NCBI RefSeq assembly: GCF_001436255.1
Contig: NZ_AZEI01000032.1
Coordinates: 1 to 39,162, forward strand
Source of the DNA: Lentilactobacillus rapi DSM 19907 = JCM 15042
GTDB taxonomy: Bacteria > Bacillota > Bacilli > Lactobacillales > Lactobacillaceae
Direction of reading: 5' to 3'
Length of the DNA stretch: 39,162 nucleotides
Under the pieces are notes generated by a model. The model saw nothing but the letters and a program-made list of their open reading frames with translations, ran no database searches and was not told where the DNA came from. The position numbers and the translations under genes were made by a program. Of this stretch, positions 18,272-27,356 are shown one piece after another (position 1 is the stretch's first letter; every line of letters starts with the position of its first letter).

Positions 18272-18913
18272 ATGATATCCGGACTAAGACAAATCAGAGA
18301 ATTCGTTCAACAACAGCTTGGTTATGAAACCACCGGTCACGACTATACGCATATTGAGCGGGTGGTGAGTTTGGCCAAGCTCATTTTAAAGGGTGAGGAT
18401 GCCGATGAATCGTTGGTGGTGATTGCTGCCTATTTACATGATGTGAGTGATGACAAAGTGACTACTAACCCTGAGGCTAAACGTCAGGCGATTGTTGCCC
18501 AGCTCAAGAATGTTGGTTATGATGACCCATTTATTGAAAAAGTGTTTGAAATTATCGATAACATGTCCTACAGTGCTAATTTGAAAACACATCATCAATT
18601 ATCACTGGAAGGCCAAATTGTACAAGATGCCGATCGTTTGGACGCCATTGGGGCAATTGGGATTGCCCGCACGTTCTACTTTGGCGGTCATTTTGGCGAG
18701 ACGATGTACAACCCACGAATAATGCCGCGAAAAGGCATGGATAAAGCTGAGTATCGCAAGCAGGGGACGGTCATTAATCATTTTTACGAGAAATTATTCA
18801 AACTCAAAGACCAAATGAACACGCCGACCGCCAAACAAATTGCGGAACATCGTCAACAAGTCATGCAAGCCTTTGTCAATGAGTTTGTCGATGAATGGAA
18901 CGGAACTAAATGA
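18272..18913 (+). CDS. HD-domain phosphohydrolase
   Basis: A 213-aa cytoplasmic metal-dependent phosphohydrolase. The HD-superfamily ligands are visible as His in TGHDYTHIERV (about residues 24-33), the HD pair in AAYLHDVSDDK (about 52-62), and a later Asp in QDADRLDAIGAIGIAR. It resembles the YpgQ/YedJ group, members of which hydrolyse nucleotides; the substrate here is unknown. The ATG is preceded by AAGGGAG. Its last 8 bases overlap the 3' end of the convergent peptidase gene, so the two transcripts must overlap. Confidence 0.85.
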   Translation: MISGLRQIREFVQQQLGYETTGHDYTHIERVVSLAKLILKGEDADESLVVIAAYLHDVSDDKVTTNPEAKRQAIVAQLKNVGYDDPFIEKVFEIIDNMSYSANLKTHHQLSLEGQIVQDADRLDAIGAIGIARTFYFGGHFGETMYNPRIMPRKGMDKAEYRKQGTVINHFYEKLFKLKDQMNTPTAKQIAEHRQQVMQAFVNEFVDEWNGTK

Positions 18914-19640
18914 TCCGGAAAATGAAATTCATGAGGCTTGAAATTAACAGATTAAACAGTGAAATAACCAGTACAATCATCGTGAAATGGCTTAGCAGCG
19001 CAGAAAAACCCGCTGCTAATGGGGTGACTGAAATAATAATTGTCAGGCTAACTAGGGAAACGACTGCCTGCAAAAGCCCCTGGCTGGCGTTTTCATAATC
19101 GGCTGGGCTCAGGTCAAAGCCGCCAATACAAATGTTAGCTGCGATGACCAGAAAAACTAGCATTGAGACCCAGCTGAATTCTGGTACGGTAAAGTTTAGT
19201 TGATTGAATGACTGCTGGGCCGTGACAATGAGCGATTGGTAAACTTCTGGAATTGTGTATCTTGCAAGCCCTAAAGTTGCCAAGCAACATCCAAATATGG
19301 GGGCAACCCCAATAAACAGGTTGCCCATATTTTGGTAAAAGTTGCGCTGGTTCCACGTATGGTGAACGTACCCCAATGCAGGATTATCACTGGTAGGAAT
19401 GCGAATTAACCGGAATTGATCGATGTGATGACCAAAAACCAGTGCCATCAGCAGGTGGCTGGCTTCATGAATGATGACGCCAAGAAAGCCAAAGCCAATC
19501 TGGCCAGGAGTCCCAAAATGGTTGGCAATCTGTTGCTTGGTGTTACGATTAATTGCCGAAAGCAGATAGATAAAAAGAAATGGCACTCCGATCAATAATC
19601 CGAGTACCAAACAAATATTGATTAAAATTGCATTGATCAT
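18906..19640 (-). CDS. M50-like membrane metalloprotease
   Basis: A 244-aa polytopic membrane protein with about six hydrophobic segments. Segment two carries the zinc motif HEASH (residues 58-62, form HExxH) in GFLGVIIHEASHLLMALVFGHH. Later NICIGGFDLSPADYENA resembles the second-site ligand region of site-2-type proteases, with Asp in FDLSPAD. This suggests intramembrane or membrane-proximal proteolysis; the substrate is unknown. It starts 3 nt after the YbaK-like stop, and its SD (AAAGGA) overlaps the last codons of that gene, so the two are almost certainly cotranscribed. It could be an inactive relative if the Asp is not a ligand. Confidence 0.7.
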   Translation of the reverse strand: MINAILINICLVLGLLIGVPFLFIYLLSAINRNTKQQIANHFGTPGQIGFGFLGVIIHEASHLLMALVFGHHIDQFRLIRIPTSDNPALGYVHHTWNQRNFYQNMGNLFIGVAPIFGCCLATLGLARYTIPEVYQSLIVTAQQSFNQLNFTVPEFSWVSMLVFLVIAANICIGGFDLSPADYENASQGLLQAVVSLVSLTIIISVTPLAAGFSALLSHFTMIVLVISLFNLLISSLMNFIFRII

Positions 19641-19643
19641 GAG

Positions 19644-20144
19644 CTATTCCTTTATGTCAGCAAACTTGCCGCCAACTAAATCGACCAGTTGCTGAGCATC
19701 GACTTTGACAGAACGACCAATTTGACCGGATGAAACAATGATTTCACCCATTTCTTTGGCTTCTTGGTCAATGTAAATGGGATAGTGAAACTTCTCCCAA
19801 ATACCAATTGGCGTGTTGGCACCATGCTGATAACCGGTTGTCTTGAGTAGATCCTTGAGCGGGACCATGTTGACTTTCTTATTGCCGGAAACTTTGGCGA
19901 GCTTCTTTTCGTCAAGATGTTCGTCAACGGGTACCACCCCAACAACTGGCCCAGTTTTCTTACCTTCCAACACGAGGGTTTTAAAAATTTGGTGTTCATT
20001 TTGATCGACGTGGTCCACGCTGATCTGTTCAACATCGCCCTCTTTGTGAGTTGGAAATTCCATCTGCACAAACGGAATTTGATGCTTATCCAGAATTTGT
20101 TCGACTAATGTTTTGTGAACTTTTTTATTTTTCTTTTTTGCCAT
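19644..20144 (-). CDS. ebsC: YbaK/EbsC-type aminoacyl-tRNA deacylase
   Basis: A 166-aa protein of the YbaK/EbsC family. Family members hydrolyse mischarged Cys-tRNA(Pro) and protect translation fidelity. Recognisable elements are the KTLVLEG strand, VVPVDEHLDEKKLAKVSGNKKV, and the loop around GYQHGANTPIGI that shapes the active site. The usual family pattern GxxSPxG is replaced by HGANTPIGI, a common EbsC variation. The N-terminus is very lysine-rich (MAKKKNKKVHK). It is first in a two-gene unit with the M50-like gene and divergent from gntR. The symbol is by family resemblance. Confidence 0.8.
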   Translation of the reverse strand: MAKKKNKKVHKTLVEQILDKHQIPFVQMEFPTHKEGDVEQISVDHVDQNEHQIFKTLVLEGKKTGPVVGVVPVDEHLDEKKLAKVSGNKKVNMVPLKDLLKTTGYQHGANTPIGIWEKFHYPIYIDQEAKEMGEIIVSSGQIGRSVKVDAQQLVDLVGGKFADIKE

Positions 20145-20211
20145 TTTAGACCCACCTCACGAATAGTTTATCACATCAGAATATCGAATTCTGTCTGAAC
20201 GGATTGAAAAT

Positions 20212-20238
20212 ATCTGTTATACTCTTAAGATAACAGAT
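20212..20238 (+). promoter_or_regulatory. Palindromic operator over the gntR -10
   Basis: ATCTGTTAT (20212-20220) and ATAACAGAT (20230-20238) form a perfect 9-bp inverted repeat with a 9-nt spacer. The left arm overlaps a TATACT -10 (20218-20223), 17 nt after a weak CTGAAC -35. This layout suits autorepression by the adjacent GntR protein. Confidence 0.65.
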
Positions 20239-20265
20239 CAATTGGACGATTTATAAGGAGCAGCA

Positions 20266-20997
20266 ATGACTGATTTAGTGTATCGCACCATCATGAAAGA
20301 CTTAAAGGACAGGATTCAGGCCAACGAATTCGAATCCAAACGATTGCCTGATGAGCGCAGCCTGAGTGAATCTTATGGTGTCAGCAGAAGCTCGATTAAG
20401 CGGGCCTTAAATGTTTTAGCAAATCAAGGCATTATCTTTAAGAAGCGGGGATCCGGCACGTTTATTAACCCACTGTATCAGAAGAATCAGACAATCTTTC
20501 AATATGAAGGATCAAATTTGGGGGTTACGGACAGCTTTAAGAGCAATGGCAAAGTTCCCCAAATTAAACTGCTGGATTTTAAGGTCATTCCAGCCAGTGA
20601 GGAATTGCAGACAGAATTATTTTTGGATCCGGGCGAGTTTGTCTATCAAATCAAGCGATTACGTTCGTTTGATAATAAGCCGTTCATGATTGAAATGGGC
20701 TATATCCCGATTAGGGTAGCGCCAGAGTTGAACAGCGAAAGAGTGGAAGGTTCAATCTTCAATTATTTTGAGGATACAACTGGCAAGTCGGTTACAAAGT
20801 CATTTATGACAATTACGGCAGATCCGTCAAGTGAAGAGGACCAAAAGCTATTGGCCTTAAAACCGATAGAACCGGTGGGCGTTATGGAAGGCATTTTCTT
20901 CTTGGATGATGGAACGCCATTTGAGGTTTCAAATATGCGAATTCATTACAAGTACTTGAATTATAATACGTTTGTGAGCTTGGATGAAAATAGTTAG
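20266..20997 (+). CDS. GntR-family transcriptional regulator (HutC/UTRA type)
   Basis: A 243-aa repressor-type protein. Residues 1-70 form the GntR winged helix, with the recognition-helix region SLSESYGVSRSSIKRALNVLANQG and the wing GIIFKKRGSGTFI. Residues about 85-235 form a UTRA effector domain (EFVYQIKRLRSFDNKPFMIEMGYIP...), which in relatives binds sugar phosphates or similar ligands. The ATG has a TAAGGAG SD. A perfect palindrome covers its promoter, suggesting autoregulation. The next gene on the strand is xpk, 675 nt away, with hairpin repeats between. It could control xpk or a distant sugar operon; neither is shown. Its stop codon abuts family B element B7. Confidence 0.88.
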   Translation: MTDLVYRTIMKDLKDRIQANEFESKRLPDERSLSESYGVSRSSIKRALNVLANQGIIFKKRGSGTFINPLYQKNQTIFQYEGSNLGVTDSFKSNGKVPQIKLLDFKVIPASEELQTELFLDPGEFVYQIKRLRSFDNKPFMIEMGYIPIRVAPELNSERVEGSIFNYFEDTTGKSVTKSFMTITADPSSEEDQKLLALKPIEPVGVMEGIFFLDDGTPFEVSNMRIHYKYLNYNTFVSLDENS

Positions 20998-21114
20998 TGT
21001 GCGGAGCGAAACGCTTAGGTGCGGCAATATAAGGTCTCCCCACCAATAATCCTGATTTTGGGATTATTGGTGGGGAGACCTTATATTTTTAGCACCTGTT
21101 TCGCGGAGCACAAT
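20996..21114 (+). repeat. Family B hairpin element (B7)
   Basis: It begins at the gntR stop codon. The helices are GCGAAAC/GTTTCGC, AGGTGC/GCACCT, AATATAAG/CTTATATT and a perfect 17-bp top stem (CCCCACCAATAATCC and flanks against its complement) around TGATTTTG. Every helix sequence differs from the 28-kb array, while the loops stay similar. It is the most perfectly paired copy in the window. Confidence 0.8.
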
Positions 21115-21304
21115 TCGTCTACATATCGGAGACCGATTACATTGAGCAACTGGGACATTTAGCAATGAATTTTATTAATGGATCCTTTATGTTTACGGCC
21201 TGCTTCGCGGAGCACAATTCAACTATATAGCGGAGACCAATTACACGAATCAACTGGACTTTATCATTGGATTCTTTAGGTGTGAGCACCTGTTTCGCGG
21301 AGCA
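21091..21304 (+). repeat. Tandem partial copies of the B7 right arm
   Basis: The 20 bases 21091-21110 (right arm of B7) recur, identical except for the first base, at about 21285-21304 and in diverged form at about 21196-21213. The sequence after the first two copies is also related (CACAATTC, TATATAGCGGAGACC, CAACTGG, TTGGATTCTTTA-like), so this is a repeat of about 90-105 bp. The rest of 21305-21540 holds no gene I can support. Confidence 0.65.
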
Positions 21305-21551
21305 TAACGCCGCAACAAGGAAGCAACTCATTGATGCGCGCTAACAAGTTCCAAATCACATATCGGTTTTTTCATGATGACGAAATTTCCACGCCGATTT
21401 TGGAATTCAACTTAGTTTTCAAACCTGACCGGAAAAAATATATTACAATTTCAAAATAGGAGTAGACTAATATTTTCAAATCGTTCATAATGGCTTTAAT
21501 GTATAGGGGTTCAAGATCCAAAATATTGGACCGTATCAATTTGCAAAAAGG

Positions 21552-21579
21552 TTGACTTTTCACAAATATCGTTTAGTAT
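21552..21579 (+). promoter_or_regulatory. Promoter of xpk
   Basis: TTGACT (21552-21557), a 16-nt spacer and TAGTAT (21574-21579). The transcript would start near 21586, giving an 87-nt leader. Confidence 0.6.
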
Positions 21580-21589
21580 TAGGGATGTG

Positions 21590-21620
21590 AATTGACCAGA
21601 TGTAAGTCTGTCAATTTTTC
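21590..21620 (+). promoter_or_regulatory. Leader hairpin with U-run before xpk (attenuator-like)
   Basis: AATTGAC (21590-21596) and GTCAATT (21610-21616) pair perfectly, AGA/TCT extend the stem inside after a one-base bulge, and the loop is TGTAAG. A T-rich tract follows. In shape it is a small intrinsic terminator lying between the promoter and the coding start. Confidence 0.55.
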
Positions 21621-21672
21621 GAACATTCTATACAGAAGCTTTGTTGTTAAATCGAAGAAGGAGTGTTAATTA

Positions 21673-24060
21673 ATGACAGTAGATTACGATTCCAAAGAAT
21701 ATTTGGAACTTGTTGATAAGTACTGGCGTGCCGCTAATTACCTTTCAGTAGGTCAATTGTTCTTGCGCGACAATCCATTACTTAAGAAGCCCCTTGAATC
21801 CAAGGACGTTAAAGTTAAGCCTATTGGACACTGGGGAACTATCGTATCCCAAAACTTGATCTATGCAGAATTAAACCGTGTTATTAACAAATACGATTTG
21901 AACATGTTCTACATTGAAGGATCAGGTCATGGTGGACAAGTTATGGTTTCTAACTCATACCTTGATGGTAGTTATTCAGATATCTATCCAAACATCAGCC
22001 AAGACGAAAAAGGTATGGCTAAATTGTTCAAGCAATTCTCATTCCCAGGTGGAGTTGCTTCTCATGCCGCACCAGAAACTCCAGGTTCAATCCACGAAGG
22101 TGGCGAACTTGGTTACTCACTTTCACATGGTACCGGTGCTATCTTAGACAACCCAGATGTAATCGCTGCTGTTGAAATTGGTGATGGTGAATCAGAAACT
22201 GGCCCATTGGCTGCATCATGGTTCTCTGACAAGTTCATCAACCCAATCACTGATGGTGCTGTTCTTCCTATTATCAACATGAACGGCTTCAAGATTTCTA
22301 ACCCTACTATCCTTTCACGAATGAGTGACGAAGACTTAACAAGTTACTTTAAAGGAATGGGCTGGGATCCATACTTCGTTGAAGCTACTGCTGATACAGA
22401 TCATGCTAAGGTTGAAGCAGACTTTGCTAAGACCCTTGATCACGTTATTGAAGAAATCAAGTCAATTCAAAAGAATGCTCGTGAAAACGAAACTCCTGAT
22501 AACGTTAAGTTACCTAACTGGCCAATGATTATCTTCCGTTCACCTAAAGGCTGGACTGGTCCTAAGAAGGATCTCGATGGTAATCCTATCGAAGGTTCAT
22601 TCCGTGCTCACCAAGTTCCAATTCCTGTTGCTGCAGGTTCAATGGAACATAAAGACTTGCTTATCAACTGGTTGAAGTCATACAAGCCAGAAGAATTATT
22701 CGATGAAAATGGTACTGTTAAACCAGAAATCCGTGCTGTTGCTCCTAAGGGTGACAAGCGGATGTCAGTTAACCCAATCACTAACGGTGGTATCAAGCCA
22801 GAACCATTGAAGCTCCCTGATGTTCGCGACTTCGAAGTTAAATTCGATCGTGGTGTTACTCAGAAGCAAGATATGATTGAGTGGTCAAACTGGTTGGAAA
22901 AGGTTGCTGAACTTAACCCAACTAGCTTCCGTGGATTCGGTCCTGATGAAACTAAGTCAAACCGTCTTTACAGCTTGCTTGATGATTCTAAGCGTCAATG
23001 GATGGAAGATATTCACGAACCATTCGATGAAGATCTTTCAAACCACGGCCGAGTTATTGATTCACAACTTTCAGAACACCAAGCAGAAGGTTGGCTTGAA
23101 GGTTATGTATTGACTGGTCGTCACGGATTCTTTGCTACTTACGAATCATTCGGTCGAGTAGTCGACTCAATGTTGACTCAACACTTCAAGTGGTTACGTA
23201 AAGCTTCAGAACAATACTGGAGAAAGCAATATCCTTCATTGAACTTTGTTGATACTTCAACAGTATTCCAGCAAGATCACAATGGTTATACCCACCAAGA
23301 TCCAGGTATGTTAACTCACTTAGCTGAGAAGAAGCCTGAATTCATCCGTGAGTATCTCCCAGCTGATGCAAACGAATTGTTAGCTGTTGGTGATTCTGCA
23401 TTCAGAACTTACGAAAAGATCAACTTAATCGTTACTTCAAAGCACCCACGTCGTCAATGGTACACAATGGATGAAGCTCAAAACCTCGTTAAGAATGGTC
23501 TTGGCTACATCGATTGGGCATCAACTGACCAAGGTCAAGAACCAGATGTTGTCTTTGCTGCCGCAGGTTCAGAACCTAACTTGGAAGCATTGGCTGCTAT
23601 CTCAATCTTGAACAAGGAATTCCCAGAAATGAAGATTCGTTATATCAACGTTGTTGACCTATTGAAGCTTCGTTCACCTAAGGTTGACCCTCGTGGCTTG
23701 AGTGATGAAGAATTTGACAACTTGTTCACTACTGACAAGCCAGTTATCTTCGCATTCCATGGCTTCGAAGGATTGATCAAAGATATCTTCTTCGATCGTC
23801 ACAACCACAATCTTCATGTTCATGGCTATCGTGAGAATGGTGATATCACAACACCATTTGACATGCGTGTCTTGAACCAATTGGATCGTTTCGATCTTGC
23901 TAAGGAAGCTGTTCAAGATATTCCAGCTTACTCAGTTAAGGGTAGTTACTTCATCCAACGCATGAATGATACGATTGATAAGCACAATGCTTACATTCGT
24001 CAAGAAGGTACTGATCTTCCAGAAGTTGTTAACTGGAAGTGGGAAGGCCTCAAGAAGTAA
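21673..24060 (+). CDS. xpkA: Xylulose-5-phosphate/fructose-6-phosphate phosphoketolase
   Basis: A 795-aa thiamine-diphosphate enzyme that cleaves xylulose-5-phosphate with phosphate into acetyl phosphate and glyceraldehyde-3-phosphate. It is the defining step of heterolactic fermentation. The N-terminal PP domain has [10 protein letters not shown], the active-site loop EGSGHGGQ, the family signature [18 protein letters not shown], and the ThDP/Mg motif GDGESETG...N (about residues 172-207). The Pyr domain and C-terminal domain follow, with [11 protein letters not shown] near 535. Full length for the family. Codons are visibly biased compared with neighbours (many CGT, GGT and GCT), consistent with very high expression. 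The SD is GAAGGAG. A terminator follows directly. Confidence 0.98.
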   Translation: MTVDYDSKEYLELVDKYWRAANYLSVGQLFLRDNPLLKKPLESKDVKVKPIGHWGTIVSQNLIYAELNRVINKYDLNMFYIEGSGHGGQVMVSNSYLDGSYSDIYPNISQDEKGMAKLFKQFSFPGGVASHAAPETPGSIHEGGELGYSLSHGTGAILDNPDVIAAVEIGDGESETGPLAASWFSDKFINPITDGAVLPIINMNGFKISNPTILSRMSDEDLTSYFKGMGWDPYFVEATADTDHAKVEADFAKTLDHVIEEIKSIQKNARENETPDNVKLPNWPMIIFRSPKGWTGPKKDLDGNPIEGSFRAHQVPIPVAAGSMEHKDLLINWLKSYKPEELFDENGTVKPEIRAVAPKGDKRMSVNPITNGGIKPEPLKLPDVRDFEVKFDRGVTQKQDMIEWSNWLEKVAELNPTSFRGFGPDETKSNRLYSLLDDSKRQWMEDIHEPFDEDLSNHGRVIDSQLSEHQAEGWLEGYVLTGRHGFFATYESFGRVVDSMLTQHFKWLRKASEQYWRKQYPSLNFVDTSTVFQQDHNGYTHQDPGMLTHLAEKKPEFIREYLPADANELLAVGDSAFRTYEKINLIVTSKHPRRQWYTMDEAQNLVKNGLGYIDWASTDQGQEPDVVFAAAGSEPNLEALAAISILNKEFPEMKIRYINVVDLLKLRSPKVDPRGLSDEEFDNLFTTDKPVIFAFHGFEGLIKDIFFDRHNHNLHVHGYRENGDITTPFDMRVLNQLDRFDLAKEAVQDIPAYSVKGSYFIQRMNDTIDKHNAYIRQEGTDLPEVVNWKWEGLKK

Positions 24061-24083
24061 TTTAATTCAAAATTAAATCACTA

Positions 24084-24146
24084 AAACTAAAGAATCGAGG
24101 AATTCATTAAATTGAGTTCCTCGATTCTTTAGTTTGGGCTTTTTTA
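24084..24146 (+). terminator. Intrinsic terminator of xpk
   Basis: AAACTAAAGAATCGAGGAA pairs perfectly with TTCCTCGATTCTTTAGTTT around a loop of about 13 nt, followed by a T-run. Confidence 0.9.
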
Positions 24147-24204
24147 ATGTCGATTACGACTAAATCTACTATAATAACGATACAAGGGAGGTTTGATTAA
24201 GACG

Positions 24205-24441
24205 ATGGAAATTACACAAACGGATTTTGATATTTTAGATGCGATTCAAACTGGCCGAGTTGGGTCAGGGACACTCATTAATCATTTCGTTGATTATTGT
24301 GACAACGCAATTGGTGGCCATCCACAACCACTTATTGATGCTGGCTTAATTAAAAGTGACGGCAAAACGGTTGATGGATTAACTGATACGGGTTTGGCAG
24401 CTTGGAAAAAATATAAAAGTGAGCATGAAACTGATGATTAG
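24205..24441 (+). CDS. Small hypothetical protein, possibly winged-helix
   Basis: A 78-aa cytoplasmic protein. The predicted pattern is helix (DFDILDAIQTGR), helix (GTLINHFVDYC), helix (HPQPLIDAGLIKSD), a short strand turn, and a final helix (TDTGLAAWKKYKSE). This resembles a mini winged-helix such as those of MarR/PadR-like proteins, but no specific family is recognised. I use the ATG at 24205. A TTG at 24193 would sit only one base from the GGAGG SD, whereas the ATG is about 13 nt from it, which is long but workable. It is monocistronic. Confidence 0.6.
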   Translation: MEITQTDFDILDAIQTGRVGSGTLINHFVDYCDNAIGGHPQPLIDAGLIKSDGKTVDGLTDTGLAAWKKYKSEHETDD

Positions 24442-24466
24442 GGCACGTTATTAGGCCTTACATGGA

Positions 24467-24700
24467 CAGAGTGGGACTAAAGGCGAACTGGTCCCACAAT
24501 CAAATAGGCCGGAACAATAGACGCTTTGATCCTATAATTTAACGAGAAAAACCAGTTATTCCTGATATTGGGATAACTGGTTTTTCTCGTTAAATGACCG
24601 GGATCAGCCGTTTGTTGCGCCCTTTATCTGAGCATCAGTGGCGATCCAATGAAGATCACCATTAGGAAATCGGGGTATCTCCTCACTTTGATAGCTGTAT
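24467..24700 (+). repeat. Family A hairpin element (A3)
   Basis: Occupies the gap between the small gene and the convergent amidase gene. The stem 24537-24562 pairs with 24570-24595 over 26 positions (one G-U). Outside it TTTGATCC pairs with GGATCA, and CAATAGACG pairs fully with CGTTTGTTG. The right-hand tail shares ATCAGTGGCGATCCAA-like words with A4. Confidence 0.75.
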
Positions 24701-24723
24701 ATTTAAAGAAATCACGCTTTTTA

Positions 24724-26190
24724 CTAATGCTTCAGCTTGAATTGTTGTTGGTCCTCAAATAGTTTCCCAACTTGAAGGAGCAAGTCTTCTCGACCTTTTC
24801 GGGCCATGAACTGAATTCCTAACGGCAAGCCGTTTTTCCCGACATAGGTTGGCAAACTAATTGCTGGTTCACCGGAAATGTTGGCTAATTGAGTGAATGG
24901 CGATAAGGTCAGTGCGGGTAGCCATTGATCCCAAATGATCTGAAGCTGCTCTGCAGGACTGTAGCTTTCAATTGCTTTCATTTTGGCCATATTTTCGTCA
25001 GAAACCAGTTGCTGATCAATTCGAGGGGCTTGGTGGGCTGTTGTCGGTGTCAGGTATAAATCAAACGCCTGTTGGAATTCGTCCAGATCACTGGCAACAT
25101 TATCCCAGAAGCTCAATGCTTGACTATATTGAACAGCCGTGATTGAACGGCCAGTGACAGCCAATGCCCAAGTCAATGGTTCAACATTCTGTTTAATTGT
25201 TTCGTCCGACAAGTGCATGTTATCGAATAGGGTGGCCGTTTCGCCCGCATTCATCACATAATAGCTCTTCATTAACTCAATGCCGTCGATCGGAGCGTCA
25301 GCACTTTCCACACTGAAACCAGCGGCTCGGAGGAATTTAACAGCATTTAAAACGGCTTGCTCTGCTTCATCGGAGACCGGTGTTCCAACCGGTGATTGAG
25401 TGGAGTAGGCAATGTGTAAATTTTTCGGTAATTGGTTGATTGACTCAGCAAATGGTTGAGCTGGTTTAGGGACTTGAAAAGGGGCAGCCATTTGAACCGT
25501 TGTTAACGCGTCTAATAAATTAGCGGTATCGGTGATCGTTCTCGTAATTGCAAAATTGATCGAAGCACCCTGCCAGCCTCGCCATTCAATCGGACCAGTG
25601 GGCACTCTCCCTCGGGTTGGCTTCAAGCCAATGGTTCCAGAAAATGAAGATGGAATTCGAATAGAACCGCCACCATCATTGCCAGCAGCGATTGGCAGCC
25701 AGTTTGCCCCAACGGCTGCAGCCGAGCCACCAGAAGAGCCCCCGGGTTGAAAATCAGTATTCCAAGGATTGTGGGCATTCCCATAAAGCTTGGAGTCAGT
25801 AACATTCTTAAAGCCAAATTCGGGCGCGTTGGTGGCCCCAACTGGGATTAAGCCGGCGTTAATTAACGATTTGACAAAATTGTTTGTCAGGGTTGCCTTG
25901 TGGTCCCTCAATAGTTCAGAACTCCCCGTATCCGGTTCATCTTTGAAATATTGGCCGAGACCTTTCAACAGGATCGGAATCCCCGCGAACTTTTGGCCAG
26001 TATCATGGAACTGGGTTGCCATCTTTCGGGCTCGATCCGGCCAGATACTGGTAACCGCATTTAAACGATCATTATCTGCACTAATAGTGTTGATTAGTTG
26101 ATTGACCAAATCCAGTCGATCGAGTTGCCCAGCTCGGATCATCTTTGACAAATCAGTTGCGGAATAGTTTGATAAATCAGCATTTGCCAT
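24724..26190 (-). CDS. Amidase (amidase-signature family)
   Basis: A 488-aa enzyme of the amidase-signature superfamily that hydrolyses a carboxamide. The catalytic triad region is visible: a Lys in PILLKGLGQYFKDEP (about residue 75), the Ser-rich signature GGSSGGSAAAVGANWLPIAAGNDGGGSIRIPSSFSG (about 153-188, holding both catalytic Ser residues), and the KPTRGRVP segment after it. The family includes GatA, but gatC and gatB are absent and the C-terminus lacks GatA character, so a stand-alone amidase or 6-aminohexanoate-type hydrolase fits better. The substrate is unknown. AAAGGAG precedes the ATG. It is the second gene after the pseudouridine synthase, 35 nt away and probably cotranscribed. 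Confidence 0.87.
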   Translation of the reverse strand: MANADLSNYSATDLSKMIRAGQLDRLDLVNQLINTISADNDRLNAVTSIWPDRARKMATQFHDTGQKFAGIPILLKGLGQYFKDEPDTGSSELLRDHKATLTNNFVKSLINAGLIPVGATNAPEFGFKNVTDSKLYGNAHNPWNTDFQPGGSSGGSAAAVGANWLPIAAGNDGGGSIRIPSSFSGTIGLKPTRGRVPTGPIEWRGWQGASINFAITRTITDTANLLDALTTVQMAAPFQVPKPAQPFAESINQLPKNLHIAYSTQSPVGTPVSDEAEQAVLNAVKFLRAAGFSVESADAPIDGIELMKSYYVMNAGETATLFDNMHLSDETIKQNVEPLTWALAVTGRSITAVQYSQALSFWDNVASDLDEFQQAFDLYLTPTTAHQAPRIDQQLVSDENMAKMKAIESYSPAEQLQIIWDQWLPALTLSPFTQLANISGEPAISLPTYVGKNGLPLGIQFMARKGREDLLLQVGKLFEDQQQFKLKH

Positions 26191-26225
26191 TTGCGACTCC
26201 TTTCTGCGTTGTTAGCGCGACTCAA

Positions 26226-27137
26226 TTAAGCCAAATGAGTTTCAAAATCAATGAAATCTTGTGGGATGGGTGCAACGATTGTTTTAAGTTCTTTCGTAAA
26301 TGGAAGTGGTAGTTCAACTTGCCACGAGTGTAACATCAAGCCAGTACTGCCATCATTTGCATTATACAGCGGATCTCCGACCAAGGGGTGACCAAGCGCC
26401 TCAAAATGGACGCGAATCTGGTGAGTGCGCCCGGTTTCTAGCTGAATTTGGACCATTGAGTAATCGCCCAATTGTTTGATGAGGTGATAGTGGGTGATCG
26501 CCCGAGCACTACCTGGACCACCAACTTTTCGCTTTCGTTGATCGTCGGGATCACGGCCGATCGGGAGATTAATAGTTCCTTTGGATGGAAGCCCGGTTCC
26601 TTCCACCCATGCCAAATACGTCCGCTTAATCGTCTTTTCGCGGATGTTCGCGACCAAGATAGGCACCACCACGGGATTTTTTGCAAAGAGAATGGCTCCA
26701 CTGGTTTGCTGGTCCAATCGGTGAATTATGTAGGGCACGGTTTCTTTGGTCTGCAGGTAAGCTGCTAAATGATTGATTGTCGCGCCAATTTCCCCAGGCT
26801 GATTGGGATGCGTTTTATCTCCCCGGTGTTTATTGACGACAAGCAAGTTGGCGTCTTCATAGACAATTTCAACGCTGGCAGCTGAATCTGGTTGAACGTG
26901 AGGAAATGGATTGGCAAAATCGGCTGGTGTAAAAGTGAGCTGAATTTGATCGCCAGCATTAACCGGGAAATTGACGGGTAAATACTCGCCATTAACCAGC
27001 ACCCGTTCAGCGTGGCGGATGCTATAAACAAGATGTTTGGGCAATTGCCAATAATCACTTAATAATGTTTTGAGAGCTTGACCGTTCATAACTGGGGGAA
27101 CGGTTTGCTTAAAGGTCCAATATTTTTTATGACTCAT
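26226..27137 (-). CDS. RluA-family pseudouridine synthase
   Basis: A 303-aa RNA-modifying enzyme that isomerises uridine to pseudouridine in rRNA or tRNA. Residues about 15-75 resemble the S4-like N-terminal region (LVNGEYLPVNFPVNAGDQIQL). The catalytic motif HRLDQQTSGAILFAKNP carries the Asp (about residue 143). The later GRTHQIRVHFEALGHPLVGDPLY motif is the RluA-subfamily signature. It is similar in layout to YhcT/YjbO-type RluD-like enzymes of bacilli; the target base cannot be assigned. The ATG has a GAGGAAA SD. It heads a two-gene unit with the amidase. Confidence 0.9.
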   Translation of the reverse strand: MSHKKYWTFKQTVPPVMNGQALKTLLSDYWQLPKHLVYSIRHAERVLVNGEYLPVNFPVNAGDQIQLTFTPADFANPFPHVQPDSAASVEIVYEDANLLVVNKHRGDKTHPNQPGEIGATINHLAAYLQTKETVPYIIHRLDQQTSGAILFAKNPVVVPILVANIREKTIKRTYLAWVEGTGLPSKGTINLPIGRDPDDQRKRKVGGPGSARAITHYHLIKQLGDYSMVQIQLETGRTHQIRVHFEALGHPLVGDPLYNANDGSTGLMLHSWQVELPLPFTKELKTIVAPIPQDFIDFETHLA

Positions 27138-27160
27138 GGTTTTCCTCTTCTAAACAAAAA

Positions 27161-27345
27161 GGCTGGGGCAAGCGGCGTTTTGATCCTAGAATTTAATGAA
27201 AAGAACCAATTATTCCGGATTTGTTGGAATAGTTGGTTCTTTCTATATATATGGCTGGGATCAGTTGTTTGGTACAGCCCAATCCAAATATCAGCAATGA
27301 TCCAAGCAAAAGGGTACTGGTTAGAAATCAATAGCTGTCCCAGTT
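27161..27345 (+). repeat. Family A hairpin element (A4)
   Basis: Ends 12 nt before the usp stop codon and starts 24 nt upstream of the pseudouridine synthase start. Outermost arms CTGGGGCA (27163) and TGTCCCAG (27336) pair at all 8 positions. CAAGCGGC pairs with GTTGTTTG, largely by G-U. TTGATCC pairs with GGGATCA. The tip stem AGAACCAATTATTCC pairs with GGAATAGTTGGTTCT. The lower half of the tip stem is eroded. Confidence 0.75.
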
Positions 27346-27356
27346 CTGATACTCAT

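Noticed and set aside
21372-21563. Minus-strand ORF of 63 aa upstream of xpk
   Set aside because: AT-rich, no convincing SD, overlaps the probable xpk promoter and resembles no known protein.
24193-24204. TTG start at 24193 for the small winged-helix-like gene
   Set aside because: It is one base from the GGAGG SD, too close for initiation, so the ATG at 24205 is preferred.
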